Notes: generated by a model from the letters alone, not told the origin. A DNA stretch of 64,000 bases from Neobacillus drentensis (GCF_021560175.1 NZ_CP091110.1:734001-798000), one strand, 5' to 3'; positions 34,406-43,494 are shown, numbered from the stretch's first letter. Made by a program: numbers and translations.

Positions 34406-35638
34406 GTGAATTTGATTTTGCTTTCATCAGGTGATTCACTTTTTAAACAGCCGGCTTTTAGGAACTATTGGGTATCAAGGATTTTAGCATCGACCTCATT
34501 CCAAATGCTGTCCGTTGCAATCGGATGGCAAATGTATGATTTGACTCATGATGCTTTCAGTTTAGGATTAGTCGGACTTGCTCAGTTCATACCGATGGTA
34601 CTACTAACATTTGTTGTTGGTCAGATTGCCGACAACTATGACCGTCGAAAAATAGTTTTCATCTGCCTAACGATTGAAGCTGTTATTGCTGGATTGCTTC
34701 TATATGGAAATATTGGCGGCTGGCTAGGTCGTGAAGCGATATTGGCGGCAGCTGCTGTTCTTGGGGCTTGTCGAGCGTTTGAAGGTCCCACCTCAGCTGC
34801 GTTATTGCCGCAATTGGTGCCCAAAAAAATCCTGCAGCAAGCCATTTCATTAAGTACTACTGCTGGACAGACATCCCAAATCTTAGGCCCCATGATCGGT
34901 GGTTTACTTTTTTCATTAGGGGCTTCCTATGTTTACAGTACGGCAACAGTTGCGTTGCTTGTGGGAGCTGTTCTTACATATATGATTCGTGCTGAACATG
35001 AATTCATCCGAAAATCTGAGCCGGTTTCATTACGGTCCATTTTCTTAGGATTGGAATTTATCTATCGTCATCCGGTTATCTTAGGGACGATCTCGCTTGA
35101 CTTGTTTGCCGTCCTGCTAGGCGGAGCTACCGCGCTTTTACCGATTTATGCACAGGACATTTTGCATACAGGTCCATGGGGATTGGGATTAATGCGGACT
35201 GCTCCGGCAGTTGGTGCGTTAGTAGTGTCGCTTGTGCTTGCCTATTATCCGCTTAAAAATAATATCGGTTTAAAGCTGTTTGGAGCACTTGCAGTGTTTG
35301 GTTTGGCAACGATGCTTTTTGCTCTTTCAAGCAACTTAATCGTTTCGTTGTTTGCGTTACTGCTGATTGGTGGTTCGGATGTCATCAGTGTGGTGATAAG
35401 ATCCTCACTGGTACAGCTGCAAACACCAGATGAAATGCGAGGCCGCGTGAATGCGGTAAACTCGCTATTTATTGGGACGTCTAATCAACTTGGTGAGTTT
35501 GAATCAGGAACCTTAGCGGGTCTGATTGGAACAGTACCTGCGGCTTTTATTGGTGGAGTTGGAACGATTATTGTTGCGGGATTATGGATGTATTTGTTCC
35601 CTTCGTTGAGAAAGATTCGATCATTATCAGAGAGTTAA
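34406..35638 (+). CDS. EntS-like MFS exporter
   Basis: 410 residues with 12 membrane segments. MFS loop GQIADNYDRRKIVF after segment 2, and the segment QLGEFESGTLAGLIGTVPAAFIGGVGTI, which is characteristic of the EntS/YbdA (MFS_3) branch that includes siderophore and macrolide exporters. The exact start is uncertain (GTG 34406 or TTG 34412), since AAAGGG lies close to the former. The substrate is unknown; a siderophore gene cluster is not seen nearby. Confidence 0.8.
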   Translation: MNLILLSSGDSLFKQPAFRNYWVSRILASTSFQMLSVAIGWQMYDLTHDAFSLGLVGLAQFIPMVLLTFVVGQIADNYDRRKIVFICLTIEAVIAGLLLYGNIGGWLGREAILAAAAVLGACRAFEGPTSAALLPQLVPKKILQQAISLSTTAGQTSQILGPMIGGLLFSLGASYVYSTATVALLVGAVLTYMIRAEHEFIRKSEPVSLRSIFLGLEFIYRHPVILGTISLDLFAVLLGGATALLPIYAQDILHTGPWGLGLMRTAPAVGALVVSLVLAYYPLKNNIGLKLFGALAVFGLATMLFALSSNLIVSLFALLLIGGSDVISVVIRSSLVQLQTPDEMRGRVNAVNSLFIGTSNQLGEFESGTLAGLIGTVPAAFIGGVGTIIVAGLWMYLFPSLRKIRSLSES

Positions 35639-35719
35639 CACTTTTAGGATAGATGTGATTTTATAACGGTTTCCGTTTCATATCCACATTAGACAGGCAA
35701 TAGTAAAGATTAACTAATT

Positions 35720-35737
35720 GCATCGCATTTGCGGTGC
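35720..35737 (+). terminator. Terminator after the MFS gene
   Basis: GCATCGC pairs with GCGGTGC (one G-U pair), followed by TTTTTG. Confidence 0.65.
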
Positions 35738-35801
35738 TTTTTGTTTAAGTGCTAAAATGATGAGCTGTCAATTTTAAATTTTAGGAAGAGGATTCGTTAT
35801 A

Positions 35802-36271
35802 GGGGATCTTCATTTACCGTAACGGGTCAAAATTCACCTCACTGGGCAATGAAAGGATCTTCATTTACCGTAACAGGTCAAAATTTACCTCATCGGGCAA
35901 AGAAAGGGAACTTCATTTACCAAAACAGGTCAAAATTCACCTCACGGGGCAATGAAAGGGAACTTCATTTACCGAAACAGGTCAAAATTCACCTCACGGG
36001 GCAATGAAAGGGCTCTTCATTTACCATAACAAGGCAAAATTCACTCCACCGGGCAATGAAAGGGCTCTTCATTTACCGTAACAGGTCAAAATTTACCTCA
36101 TCGGGCAAAGAAAGGGAACTTCATTTACCGAAACAGGTCAAAATTCACCTCACAGGGCAAAGAAAGGGAACTTCATTTACCGTAACAAGGCAAAATTCAC
36201 TCCACCGGGCAAAGAAAGGGAACTTCATTTACCGTAACAGGGCAAAATTCATCTCATCGGGCAATGAAATA
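35802..36271. repeat. Array 2: nine 51-52-bp units, inverted relative to array 1
   Basis: Nine tandem units of the form CTTCATTTACCGTAACAGGT, then CAAAATTCACCTCACGGGGC and AATGAAAGGG. Reverse-complemented they match array 1 at 26353-26735 (GCCCGATGAGGTGG and GGTAAATGAA). They fill most of the 724-base gap before the pentapeptide-repeat gene. An open frame crosses the array only because the period is close to a multiple of three; it is not a gene. Confidence 0.87.
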
Positions 36272-36362
36272 ATGGCACAATTTTTCTCATAATAAAAGAC
36301 CTATCATCAGTAGCTTCCATATGATAGAGTTACCTAATAATAACTAAGTTAAGGGTGATAGT

Positions 36363-37010
36363 ATGAGTAAAGGGCTTAAAATTGAATCTCCCAAAATAGC
36401 AACAAACTTAAGTACGGCTCAATTCCATGATGTTTATAATGAAGAAGATCCGCAATTAATCAACTGTATGGTGACAGGTTCTCGAGCAGATGAGGTTGAA
36501 ATTAATAAACTGATACTTTCGGGAGTTGTCTTTAAAAATGTAACGTTCCTTAATGCTAAGCTGCATAGGATTGATATGACAGATGTAGTCTTTGAAAACT
36601 GTGATCTCTCCAATGTTAGATTCAGTGAAGGAATCATCCATCGCGTCTCCTTTAAGGATTGCAAATTAATGGGAGTGGATTTTTCTGACGCTAATCTGGG
36701 AAATGTAACGTTTGACAATTGTTTGGCTAATTTCAGTGAGTTTGTTGAATCTAGTTTAAAACAGGTGGCCTTTCAGCAAAGCTCCTTACAGAGTGCCAAC
36801 TTTTATGATAGCAAACTTACTAAAGTGAAAGTGACTGAATGCGACCTTAATGATGCTCATTTTGAACAAACATTGTTGAAAGGGATTGACATTAGTACCT
36901 GTCGATTTGAAAAATTAAATGTGTCGATTGAGAGTCTGGCTGGGTGTGAAGTCTCACCGGAACAGGCAATCGGATTTGCTTCTTTGATGGGATTAAAGGT
37001 AAAACAATAA
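36363..37010 (+). CDS. Pentapeptide-repeat protein (Qnr-like size)
   Basis: 215 residues made mainly of A(D/N)LXX-like pentapeptides from about residue 45 to 185 (VVFKNVTFLNAKLHRIDMTD, then VDFSDANLGNVTFDN), which fold as a right-handed beta helix. The tail SPEQAIGFASLMGLKVKQ resembles the C-terminus of Qnr and related proteins that mimic DNA and bind gyrase. Whether this one protects gyrase is not known. Single gene, followed by a short hairpin with a T run near 37030. Confidence 0.82.
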   Translation: MSKGLKIESPKIATNLSTAQFHDVYNEEDPQLINCMVTGSRADEVEINKLILSGVVFKNVTFLNAKLHRIDMTDVVFENCDLSNVRFSEGIIHRVSFKDCKLMGVDFSDANLGNVTFDNCLANFSEFVESSLKQVAFQQSSLQSANFYDSKLTKVKVTECDLNDAHFEQTLLKGIDISTCRFEKLNVSIESLAGCEVSPEQAIGFASLMGLKVKQ

Positions 37011-37097
37011 GCTTTTTAGAACGATGCATCCATAATACGGAGCATCGTTTTTTTTTTGCAGTTTTTTTGATTGTAATAATAATTTTTTCATTGAGAA

Positions 37098-37658
37098 TTA
37101 AAAAATACGAGTCCAGCCTTGATATAAAATGTATATTCCTAAACCGGTATAGATGATAACCAGCAAGAAGCTAATCCAATATTTCTTAGTTTCAGAACTA
37201 ATCGGGTTACGGTAGTGCATGGGGACAAAAAATTCACCGATATGATCAAACAACCTTATGTAAACCCAATAAAGTGAATAGGAGTCCCAATAATCCCAGC
37301 CATTTTTAAATCTAATAAACCCTGCAAAGTCCTTAAGAAGAACTTCAATCGAAAAAACCAAGGTAAGTGTCATAAAGAAAAATGGAAAGGTTCTCCGTTT
37401 TGGTCTAAACCTTATAATAAATAATGCCAAGAAGCTAAAGCTGATCGCAACTACGGGCAGTACCAGTGGGAGAGGGAGGACAAATCGGTAAAAATCCATC
37501 ATGTAAAATATAAGGCACAAACAAGAGGAAATAATTAAACTAATAATCAGTACGAGTCCATAACGAAAGATATTTTTTCTTACAGTAAAAAAACAGCCTA
37601 AACCGTTACATATAAGGGCGAGAAATAAAATTATATAGTTTAAGGTTATTTGTCTCAT
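37098..37658 (-). CDS. CBO0543-like membrane protein
   Basis: 186 residues with about five or six hydrophobic segments. The sequence NGWDYWDSYSLYWVYIRLFDHIGEFFVP between the last segments resembles the CBO0543 family of spore-former membrane proteins; the assignment is tentative. No catalytic motif is visible. Single gene with no operon partner. Function unknown. Confidence 0.65.
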   Translation of the reverse strand: MRQITLNYIILFLALICNGLGCFFTVRKNIFRYGLVLIISLIISSCLCLIFYMMDFYRFVLPLPLVLPVVAISFSFLALFIIRFRPKRRTFPFFFMTLTLVFSIEVLLKDFAGFIRFKNGWDYWDSYSLYWVYIRLFDHIGEFFVPMHYRNPISSETKKYWISFLLVIIYTGLGIYILYQGWTRIF

Positions 37659-37720
37659 TTAAATAACGCCTACCTAATAGGGAATACTATATTAGTCTTG
37701 TTCATTGATCGATATTCATA

Positions 37721-37760
37721 CCTCCTGGTTAAAATAAAAATGTTGAGCGTGAGGACATAT
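37721..37760. repeat. Leader-like repeat, copy A
   Basis: 40 bases (CCTCCTGGTTAAAATAAAAA followed by a TGTTGAGCGT and GAGGACATAT segment) match 42248-42287 at 37 of 40 positions. Here no gene follows directly; a terminator at 37832 and then the FMN_bind gene come next. The bases after it read as a short hydrophobic tail (FAAVVAAIIFFSISLFQRIS), perhaps the end of a lost gene. Confidence 0.7.
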
Positions 37761-37831
37761 TGTTCATTTTGCTGCTGTTGTGGCAGCGATTATTTTTTTC
37801 AGTATCTCCCTTTTTCAACGTATTAGTTAAA

Positions 37832-37854
37832 AAGGCTTGGTTCGTAATCAAGCC
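37832..37854 (+). terminator. Terminator upstream of the flavinylation operon
   Basis: AGGCTTG pairs with CAAGCCT across a 9-base loop, followed by CTTTTATTTT. It isolates the FMN_bind operon from whatever lay upstream. Confidence 0.7.
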
Positions 37855-37958
37855 TCTTTTATTTTAGAAAAAACATAGTTTCTAAGAAAATTCTAATATT
37901 GCAGAGCTACACTATTCTTGTGTAAAAGTTATAAAACAGCAATAGGAGGATTTGTGAA

Positions 37959-38420
37959 ATGAATAAAATGAACAAAAAGTGGATTGCCCTTTGTTCTACG
38001 GCTATTACAGCAGTATACGCAGCGGGATATTATACAACCGATACACAGGCTGCTAATAACCAGCCTATTCAACATATTGCTACAAATGTCCAAACAAATA
38101 ACCAAACCTTAAATAATACAAAAAGCAGCAGCAAAGAAGTTAATAAACTCTACAAAGATGGAACCTTCACGGGTACTGGCATGAATCGACGCGGAACCAT
38201 AGCTGTCCAAGTTAATATTAAGAATGATCAAATTACTGCTGTTGAGATTAGTGATTTTGCCATGCATTATTCGGAAAGTGATGTTGTAGGCCTGCCAAAC
38301 GAAGTCTTGCAGAAACAAAGTGCCCAGGTAAACAATGTTTCAGGTGCCACTTATAGTACCCAGGCTTTTGAAGATGCTGTGCAGGATGCTCTTAACCAAG
38401 CACATAACGAGGTAGGGTAA
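37959..38420 (+). CDS. Extracytoplasmic FMN-binding (flavinylated) protein
   Basis: 153 residues. An N-terminal signal or anchor segment (WIALCSTAITAVYAAGYY) is followed by a low-complexity Asn/Gln/Thr/Ser linker (30-60), then an FMN_bind domain. The flavinylation motif SGATYS at 128-133 offers Thr131 for covalent FMN attachment by ApbE, which is encoded 3 bases downstream. There is no proper lipobox. It should act as a one-electron carrier outside the membrane, passing electrons from the NqrB-like protein. AGGAGGA precedes the ATG. Confidence 0.88.
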   Translation: MNKMNKKWIALCSTAITAVYAAGYYTTDTQAANNQPIQHIATNVQTNNQTLNNTKSSSKEVNKLYKDGTFTGTGMNRRGTIAVQVNIKNDQITAVEISDFAMHYSESDVVGLPNEVLQKQSAQVNNVSGATYSTQAFEDAVQDALNQAHNEVG

Positions 38421-38422
38421 CC

Positions 38423-39304
38423 ATGAGAAAAACAAAATTATATATGGATACCTTTGTTGATATACAGGTTGTTGCAAAGGGGGCAAAGGAAGAGGCTGAA
38501 GTCAGGATTGAACGGGCATTTAACGCCTTTTACAAAGTGGAACAAGCCTGCAGTCGTTTTACCTCTTCAAGTGAAATAATGCAGGCTTCTCGTACGGTTG
38601 GCACTCCAATTAAAATCAGCCCATTTTTGTTTAAACCGCTTCACTTTGCAATCGAAATGGCAAGGTTGACGGATGGATTATTTGATCCGACTGTGGGAAA
38701 AGCGATGGAGCAGCAAGGGTTTAACCGCCATTATTTAACAGGAGGCCTAACCGAAAGTCCATCAGCGGCTTCTGTTTCCTACCAGGATATTATCCTAAAT
38801 GAACAAACTAGCACCCTAACTTTAAAAAAGCCTTTAGTCATTGATTTAGGAGCTGTTGCTAAGGGATTTGCAATTGACTTGGCTTCACACGAACTCGAGG
38901 ACTTTGAGGGATTTGTAGTCAACGCCGGCGGTGATCTGTATGCAGGCGGACTTAATGAACACGGACAGTCGTGGAAAGTCGGTATCCAGCATCCTTATCA
39001 AAAAGGACAAGTGATTGACACCATAGAGATTTCAAATGAAGCAATCTGCACATCTGGAAGCTATGAACGTAGGTATCCAGCAAAATCAGATTTTCATCAT
39101 TTAATGAACCCTAAAACAAATCAATCACCCAATGAATGGATCAGTGCCAGTATTATTGCCCCGTTTGCCATGATGGCAGACGCTTTTTCAACCGCCTCTT
39201 TTCTATATGGCAGAGACAAAGCGAAAGGGTTTATTGAAGAGACAAATCTAAAAGGAATGCTGGTAACACCTGAATTACAAATTATTAGAGCAGGAGGGAT
39301 TTAA
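38423..39304 (+). CDS. apbE: FAD:protein FMN transferase (ApbE)
   Basis: 293 residues. ApbE motifs: MDTFVDIQV at the start, DLGAVAKGFAID near 150, VNAGGDLYAGG near 170, and the metal-binding end with MADAFSTASF. It uses FAD to attach FMN covalently to Thr in SGAT-type motifs of extracytoplasmic proteins, here the gene product immediately upstream. No clear signal peptide is visible, so its location is uncertain. It overlaps closely with both neighbours (gaps of 2 and 0 bases), indicating one operon. Confidence 0.93.
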   Translation: MRKTKLYMDTFVDIQVVAKGAKEEAEVRIERAFNAFYKVEQACSRFTSSSEIMQASRTVGTPIKISPFLFKPLHFAIEMARLTDGLFDPTVGKAMEQQGFNRHYLTGGLTESPSAASVSYQDIILNEQTSTLTLKKPLVIDLGAVAKGFAIDLASHELEDFEGFVVNAGGDLYAGGLNEHGQSWKVGIQHPYQKGQVIDTIEISNEAICTSGSYERRYPAKSDFHHLMNPKTNQSPNEWISASIIAPFAMMADAFSTASFLYGRDKAKGFIEETNLKGMLVTPELQIIRAGGI

Positions 39305-40132
39305 GTGAAAGCTAATAAATGGTTAAAAACACCAAAAGGCTATGTCATCATTATCATGGTTGTTTATTTAGTCATTGCATCGATTGGGGCAAATACAATA
39401 TTGGGTTTGGTAAATAGTCTAATCGCTGTTATTGTATCTTTTGTAGTTGACCGAATTTATTGTAAAGTGACAAATCGAAAGAGCAGCAAAGATGCTACGG
39501 TGATAACAGCCTTAATTATTTCTTTGGTGTTAAGTGTAACTACGCCTTGGTTCATGGTCGCTGGAACAGCTCTTATCGCTATTTTGTCTAAGCATCTGTT
39601 GGTATATAAGAAGAAACCAATTTTTAATCCAGCGGCGTTTGGATTATTTATTTCAATTATTATCTTTCATACAGAACAAAGCTGGTGGGGAGCTTTTGGG
39701 GATCTTCAATGGTGGACGATAATCTTCCTGTTGATTGGCGGCTATCTCGTAACGGACCGGGTTAATAAATACCCGCAAGTCTTTTCTTTTTTGGGGACCT
39801 TTTTTGTGTTGCTATTTCTGATGGGCTGTTTGAATATCGGGAGTGCGGCGGATGCCCTAAGACCGCCATTTATTAATGCTGCTCTATTTTTTGGCTTTTT
39901 TATGCTCACAGACCCGCCTACATCGCCTGCTAAATATAATAAGCAGGTTAAGTTCGGTGTTCTTTCAGCAATTTCAGGAATTATTATTTATGCCATTTTT
40001 GGTGGATTAACCTATTTGTTTGTTGGGCTATTTATAGGGAATCTTTATAGTTATTATCAAAAACGCTCCTCTTCAAAAAGGGTAGGAGGTAGAAATCAGG
40101 AGAAACCATACTATAGGGCGATTAGTAAGTAG
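39305..40132 (+). CDS. NqrB/RnfD-family membrane protein
   Basis: 275 residues starting at GTG directly after the apbE stop, with GGAGGG upstream. Eight or nine membrane segments. FNPAAFGLF and the later FMLTDPPTSPAKY are family signatures of NqrB/RnfD-like proteins, which carry electrons across the membrane through flavins. I see no SGAT-type flavinylation site in it, so the covalent FMN is probably on the FMN_bind partner. Together the three genes match the minimal flavinylated electron-transfer systems described in many bacteria. Confidence 0.85.
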   Translation: MKANKWLKTPKGYVIIIMVVYLVIASIGANTILGLVNSLIAVIVSFVVDRIYCKVTNRKSSKDATVITALIISLVLSVTTPWFMVAGTALIAILSKHLLVYKKKPIFNPAAFGLFISIIIFHTEQSWWGAFGDLQWWTIIFLLIGGYLVTDRVNKYPQVFSFLGTFFVLLFLMGCLNIGSAADALRPPFINAALFFGFFMLTDPPTSPAKYNKQVKFGVLSAISGIIIYAIFGGLTYLFVGLFIGNLYSYYQKRSSSKRVGGRNQEKPYYRAISK

Positions 40133-40188
40133 GCGGAAAAGTTGGGGAAGACTAATTTTTATGGTGTAAAAGGAAGTGGCGGGGAACA

Positions 40189-40860
40189 ATGCGGATATTG
40201 GTCGTAGAAGATGACTTACCTTTAAGAAGAATCATTTCAACTATTTTAAAAGAAGAACAATATGAAGTGGATCAAGCTGAAAATGGGGAAGATGGCTATT
40301 TCATGGCTTCATCAACTGAATACGATTTAATTACACTTGATATTATGCTTCCGAAAATGGATGGCTTTACCTTAATAAGACAGCTGCGGAGCGAAGGATT
40401 TCAAACACCTACCTTGTTTCTTTCGGCTAAGGATCGGATTGAGGACCGAGTAAAGGGACTCGATTTTGGGGCGGACGATTATATTGTTAAACCCTTTGCA
40501 ACAGAAGAGTTTTTAGCGAGAGTTAGGTCGCTCCTTCGCCGCACAGGGAAGATGGGATTAGAGGGGAAAATTGCATACGGCCCCATTCTCTTAGACACGA
40601 ATCAGCATGAAGGATTTATCCAGCAAGAAGTTTTAAAGTTAACGATTAAGGAATATGAATTACTTTTTTATTTGATTCAAAATAAAGAACAAATACTCAC
40701 AAGGGACCAAATTTTTCAAAGAGTATGGGGAATTGAATCAGAAACAACAGAAGCAATTGTTGATTTGTATATCCACTATCTACGAAAGAAGTTAGCTCCT
40801 TTTGGTTATGAGCCATTCATTCGCACTGTCCGTGGTGTGGGATATATGTTAAAGGAGTAG
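40189..40860 (+). CDS. OmpR-family response regulator
   Basis: 223 residues. Receiver domain with the acidic pair EDD, phosphorylatable Asp in LDIMLPKMDGF and Lys in IVKPFA. C-terminal winged helix with LTIKEYELLFYLIQNKEQILTRDQI and VRGVGYML. It overlaps the histidine kinase gene and lies 56 bases after the NqrB-like gene, so it may regulate the flavinylation operon or be co-transcribed with it. Confidence 0.93.
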   Translation: MRILVVEDDLPLRRIISTILKEEQYEVDQAENGEDGYFMASSTEYDLITLDIMLPKMDGFTLIRQLRSEGFQTPTLFLSAKDRIEDRVKGLDFGADDYIVKPFATEEFLARVRSLLRRTGKMGLEGKIAYGPILLDTNQHEGFIQQEVLKLTIKEYELLFYLIQNKEQILTRDQIFQRVWGIESETTEAIVDLYIHYLRKKLAPFGYEPFIRTVRGVGYMLKE

Positions 40861-40868
40861 TGGGCTCA

Positions 40869-42110
40869 ATGTTTAAAAAAACAAAACTCAGGCTTGTTGT
40901 TCTAAACGCACTTGTCTTTTTTATCCTCCAGAATACTTTTGGGGCTCTGATTTACCTATATATGCACTATAGTTTGTATCAACAAGTAGATAACAATCTT
41001 TTAGAAAAGAAGGATCATTTACTCCATGAGAAGGAGAAAATTGGGGAGGAGTTTAACCAGGAGCGAGAGGAGAATCATCGACTTATCTATTTATTATGGG
41101 AGAAAGACCTTAAACTAAGAAAGACCATTCCCAGCAATTCGTTTACTAAAAAAGATACTGAACGCTTTTCAAAGTTGTTAAATAAGGAAGGGCTTCAAAC
41201 TTTTTCGATTGGTTCGAACTCCTATCGTTTCATCAACCTCTCTGTTTCAAATAATAAAAACTATCCATCTGTTGAAAAAATACAAGTGATTTATAACCTT
41301 AAACGTGAAAAGGAAATGTTATCTCATTTACTTATGGTTATTGGTTTTGGCTCGTTGATCAGTGTATTTATTGCTATTCTTGCGGGAATTTACCTTGCTA
41401 GAAAAGCCTTAATTCCCATTAAGCTTTCTTGGGAGAAGCAGCAGCAATTTGTTGCAGATGCTTCTCATGAATTGCGGACCCCGCTATCTGTTATGAAGCT
41501 CAATTTAGAGCACTTATTTCGCCATCCTGACCATAGTATCGAAGAGGAAAGTGACATCATCCATCAAGCTATACAAGAAATTAACTACTTGTCAAAGATG
41601 ACCTCCGATTTATTGACCTTAGCTCGTTCGGACTCCAGCGAACAGCTATTAAGAGCAGAACCCATCCATTTAGACGATATTTTAGACAAAGTAGTGAAGG
41701 AATTTAGTATGCTAGCTGCCGTAAAAAGGATTGGGTTAACGGCTGATATTCAGCCTATCGAGATGACTGGTGATAGAGAGAGACTAAAACAATTGTTTAT
41801 CATTCTATTAGACAATGCACTAAAATATACGAAAGAAAATGGAGCGATTTCCGTTAAAACTAGCAGTAAGAGTTCCCGTGTTTTTATAGAAATTTCCGAT
41901 ACAGGGATCGGTATTTCGAGTGAAGACCTTCCGCACATCTTTAATCGTTACTATCGTGGAGATAAGTCGAGGACTCGCCACTTGGAAGGATCTGGATTAG
42001 GGCTTTCTATCGCTCAATGGATTGTTCAATCCCATTCAGGCAAGATTCGGATTACTAGTAATGAAGGGGAAGGGACCCATGTTTTTATCAGCCTTCCCTC
42101 TAAAAATTAA
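40869..42110 (+). CDS. Membrane sensor histidine kinase
   Basis: 413 residues from ATG 40869, which suits the AAAGGAG site better than GTG 40860. Two membrane segments (about 8-32 and 150-175) enclose a 115-residue extracellular sensor. HisKA box FVADASHELRTPLSVMKLNL and ATPase motifs DNALKYTKENG, DTGIGISSEDLPHIF and GSGLGLSIAQWIV are complete. It pairs with the OmpR-type regulator encoded just upstream. Its extracellular sensor has no recognisable domain; redox state or an electron acceptor is a reasonable guess from context only. Confidence 0.92.
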   Translation: MFKKTKLRLVVLNALVFFILQNTFGALIYLYMHYSLYQQVDNNLLEKKDHLLHEKEKIGEEFNQEREENHRLIYLLWEKDLKLRKTIPSNSFTKKDTERFSKLLNKEGLQTFSIGSNSYRFINLSVSNNKNYPSVEKIQVIYNLKREKEMLSHLLMVIGFGSLISVFIAILAGIYLARKALIPIKLSWEKQQQFVADASHELRTPLSVMKLNLEHLFRHPDHSIEEESDIIHQAIQEINYLSKMTSDLLTLARSDSSEQLLRAEPIHLDDILDKVVKEFSMLAAVKRIGLTADIQPIEMTGDRERLKQLFIILLDNALKYTKENGAISVKTSSKSSRVFIEISDTGIGISSEDLPHIFNRYYRGDKSRTRHLEGSGLGLSIAQWIVQSHSGKIRITSNEGEGTHVFISLPSKN

Positions 42111-42247
42111 GAACCGATTGAAGAGATGGGAATTCCTTCTCTTCTTTTATTTTGTGGCAGGGTTTGTTTAGAAATAAAAAGAATTTCCTTAACGATCTAA
42201 TTTTTCTCTAATAGTCACAAAATAGAATTTCATGATGAATATTAATT

Positions 42248-42292
42248 CCTCCTGGTTAAAATAAAAATGTTGAACTTGAGGACATATGTCCT
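42248..42292 (+). promoter_or_regulatory. Leader repeat copy B with AGGACATATGTCCT palindrome
   Basis: The 40-base repeat shared with 37721-37760 here ends in the perfect 14-bp palindrome AGGACATATGTCCT (42279-42292). The palindrome lies between a -35-like TTGAAC and a -10-like TATCTT, about 60 bases before the ydcZ gene. The Crp/Fnr-type protein of the same operon is a candidate binder. Confidence 0.5.
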
Positions 42293-42353
42293 ATCTTGAA
42301 CACGAAGAAATATCTTTTAATAAAGGTAAATCTAGTTTAGGGAGAGATACATG

Positions 42354-42779
42354 ATGAAAGGATTCCTATTTGCCGTTTTCGGGGGAGCTTTTATTACACT
42401 GCAAGGGGTAGCGAATACACGGATTAGTGATGGTATAGGGACCTGGCAGGCAGCGACGATTACCCAGTTTACCGGTTTTATAGTGGCACTCGTGATTACT
42501 TTTTTCGTCCGAGAAAATAAATGGCAGGGATTCAAGCGGGTAAATCCTTTATATTTATCTGGAGGTGCGTTTGCAGCAATTGTTATTTTTGGTAACGTCA
42601 CATCGATCCAAAGAATTGGAGTGACCATGTCCATTTCTGCCTTATTGATTGCCCAGTTAACGTTAACTTTTATTATTGATAGTAATGGCTGGTTTGGGCT
42701 AGTAAAACAACAGATGAGACTGCCGCAATTTATCGGGATTGGCTTGATGATTGCCGGTGTAGTCATACTTCGTTTTTAA
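42354..42779 (+). CDS. YdcZ/DUF606-family small DMT transporter, first copy
   Basis: 141 residues with five hydrophobic segments, the usual size for the DUF606 branch of the drug/metabolite transporter superfamily, whose members work as pairs. The start FLFAVFGGAFITLQGVANTRI and the end FIGIGLMIAGVVIL are typical. GGGAGAG lies 7 bases before ATG 42354. It is the first of a ydcZ - crp - ydcZ set; the second ydcZ probably supplies the partner subunit. Substrate unknown. Confidence 0.85.
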   Translation: MKGFLFAVFGGAFITLQGVANTRISDGIGTWQAATITQFTGFIVALVITFFVRENKWQGFKRVNPLYLSGGAFAAIVIFGNVTSIQRIGVTMSISALLIAQLTLTFIIDSNGWFGLVKQQMRLPQFIGIGLMIAGVVILRF

Positions 42780-42795
42780 TGGAGGTCGAAGAGTT

Positions 42796-43473
42796 GTGAG
42801 GGAAATCATAGATGGAGGGAAGTTGGATACTTATATCCAGATGCATCATATGGATAGGATATTCACGGAACAGCTCCTACAACATATAACTCTGTATTGC
42901 TTTGATAAAGGGGAGTTAATTTGCTCTCAAGGTGATCCAGCGCAGTATTTATATATTCTAGTTGAAGGGAAAATCAAAATCTATACTAATTCTGCTGAAG
43001 GTAAAACCCTTATCCTTTCGTTTAAAACGCCGCTTGAGGTGATTGGGGATCTGGAATACGTACAGAGTATTGATTTTATCAATACCGTTGAAGCGGTATC
43101 GCCGGTTATGATGATCGGTGTTCAGCACCGCTGGCTGAAGCAATTTGGTCATGACCATGCACCATTGCTCAATTTTTTATTAGAGATTATTACGAAAAAA
43201 TTTCATCTTAAAAATAAATCAATGAGTTTTAATATTATGTACCCTGTGGAAGTCCGGCTGGCGAGTTACCTTTTATCTATCTCGTTTGAAGAATCGGAGC
43301 TGGTTACCAGCATAAAAGACGCAGCAAACTTAATTGGAACAAGTTATCGTCACTTAAATCGGGTGATTACTCAGTTTTGTAATGAAGGCCTGATTGAGCG
43401 GCATAGAGGCTTTATTCTTGTAAAGGATATAGAGGGATTAAGAAAGCTTGCTGGGGACAATATTTACGAATAA
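42796..43473 (+). CDS. Crp/Fnr-family regulator (YeiL-like)
   Basis: 225 residues starting at GTG with GGAGG upstream. The cyclic-nucleotide-binding-like beta barrel (FDKGELICSQGDPAQYLYILVEGKIKIY) is followed by a helix-turn-helix (TSIKDAANLIGTSYRHLNRVITQFCNEGLI). No cysteine cluster for an Fe-S centre and no clear cAMP-binding arginine are visible. It lies between two YdcZ genes, an arrangement that suggests it controls them. The palindrome at 42279 is a candidate site. Confidence 0.85.
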   Translation: MREIIDGGKLDTYIQMHHMDRIFTEQLLQHITLYCFDKGELICSQGDPAQYLYILVEGKIKIYTNSAEGKTLILSFKTPLEVIGDLEYVQSIDFINTVEAVSPVMMIGVQHRWLKQFGHDHAPLLNFLLEIITKKFHLKNKSMSFNIMYPVEVRLASYLLSISFEESELVTSIKDAANLIGTSYRHLNRVITQFCNEGLIERHRGFILVKDIEGLRKLAGDNIYE

Positions 43474-43494
43474 GGTTGAGGGAGTGAAGCTTAA

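Noticed and set aside
36056-36292. 78-codon open frame crossing array 2
   Set aside because: It only reads the tandem repeat units; low-complexity product and no ribosome site of its own.
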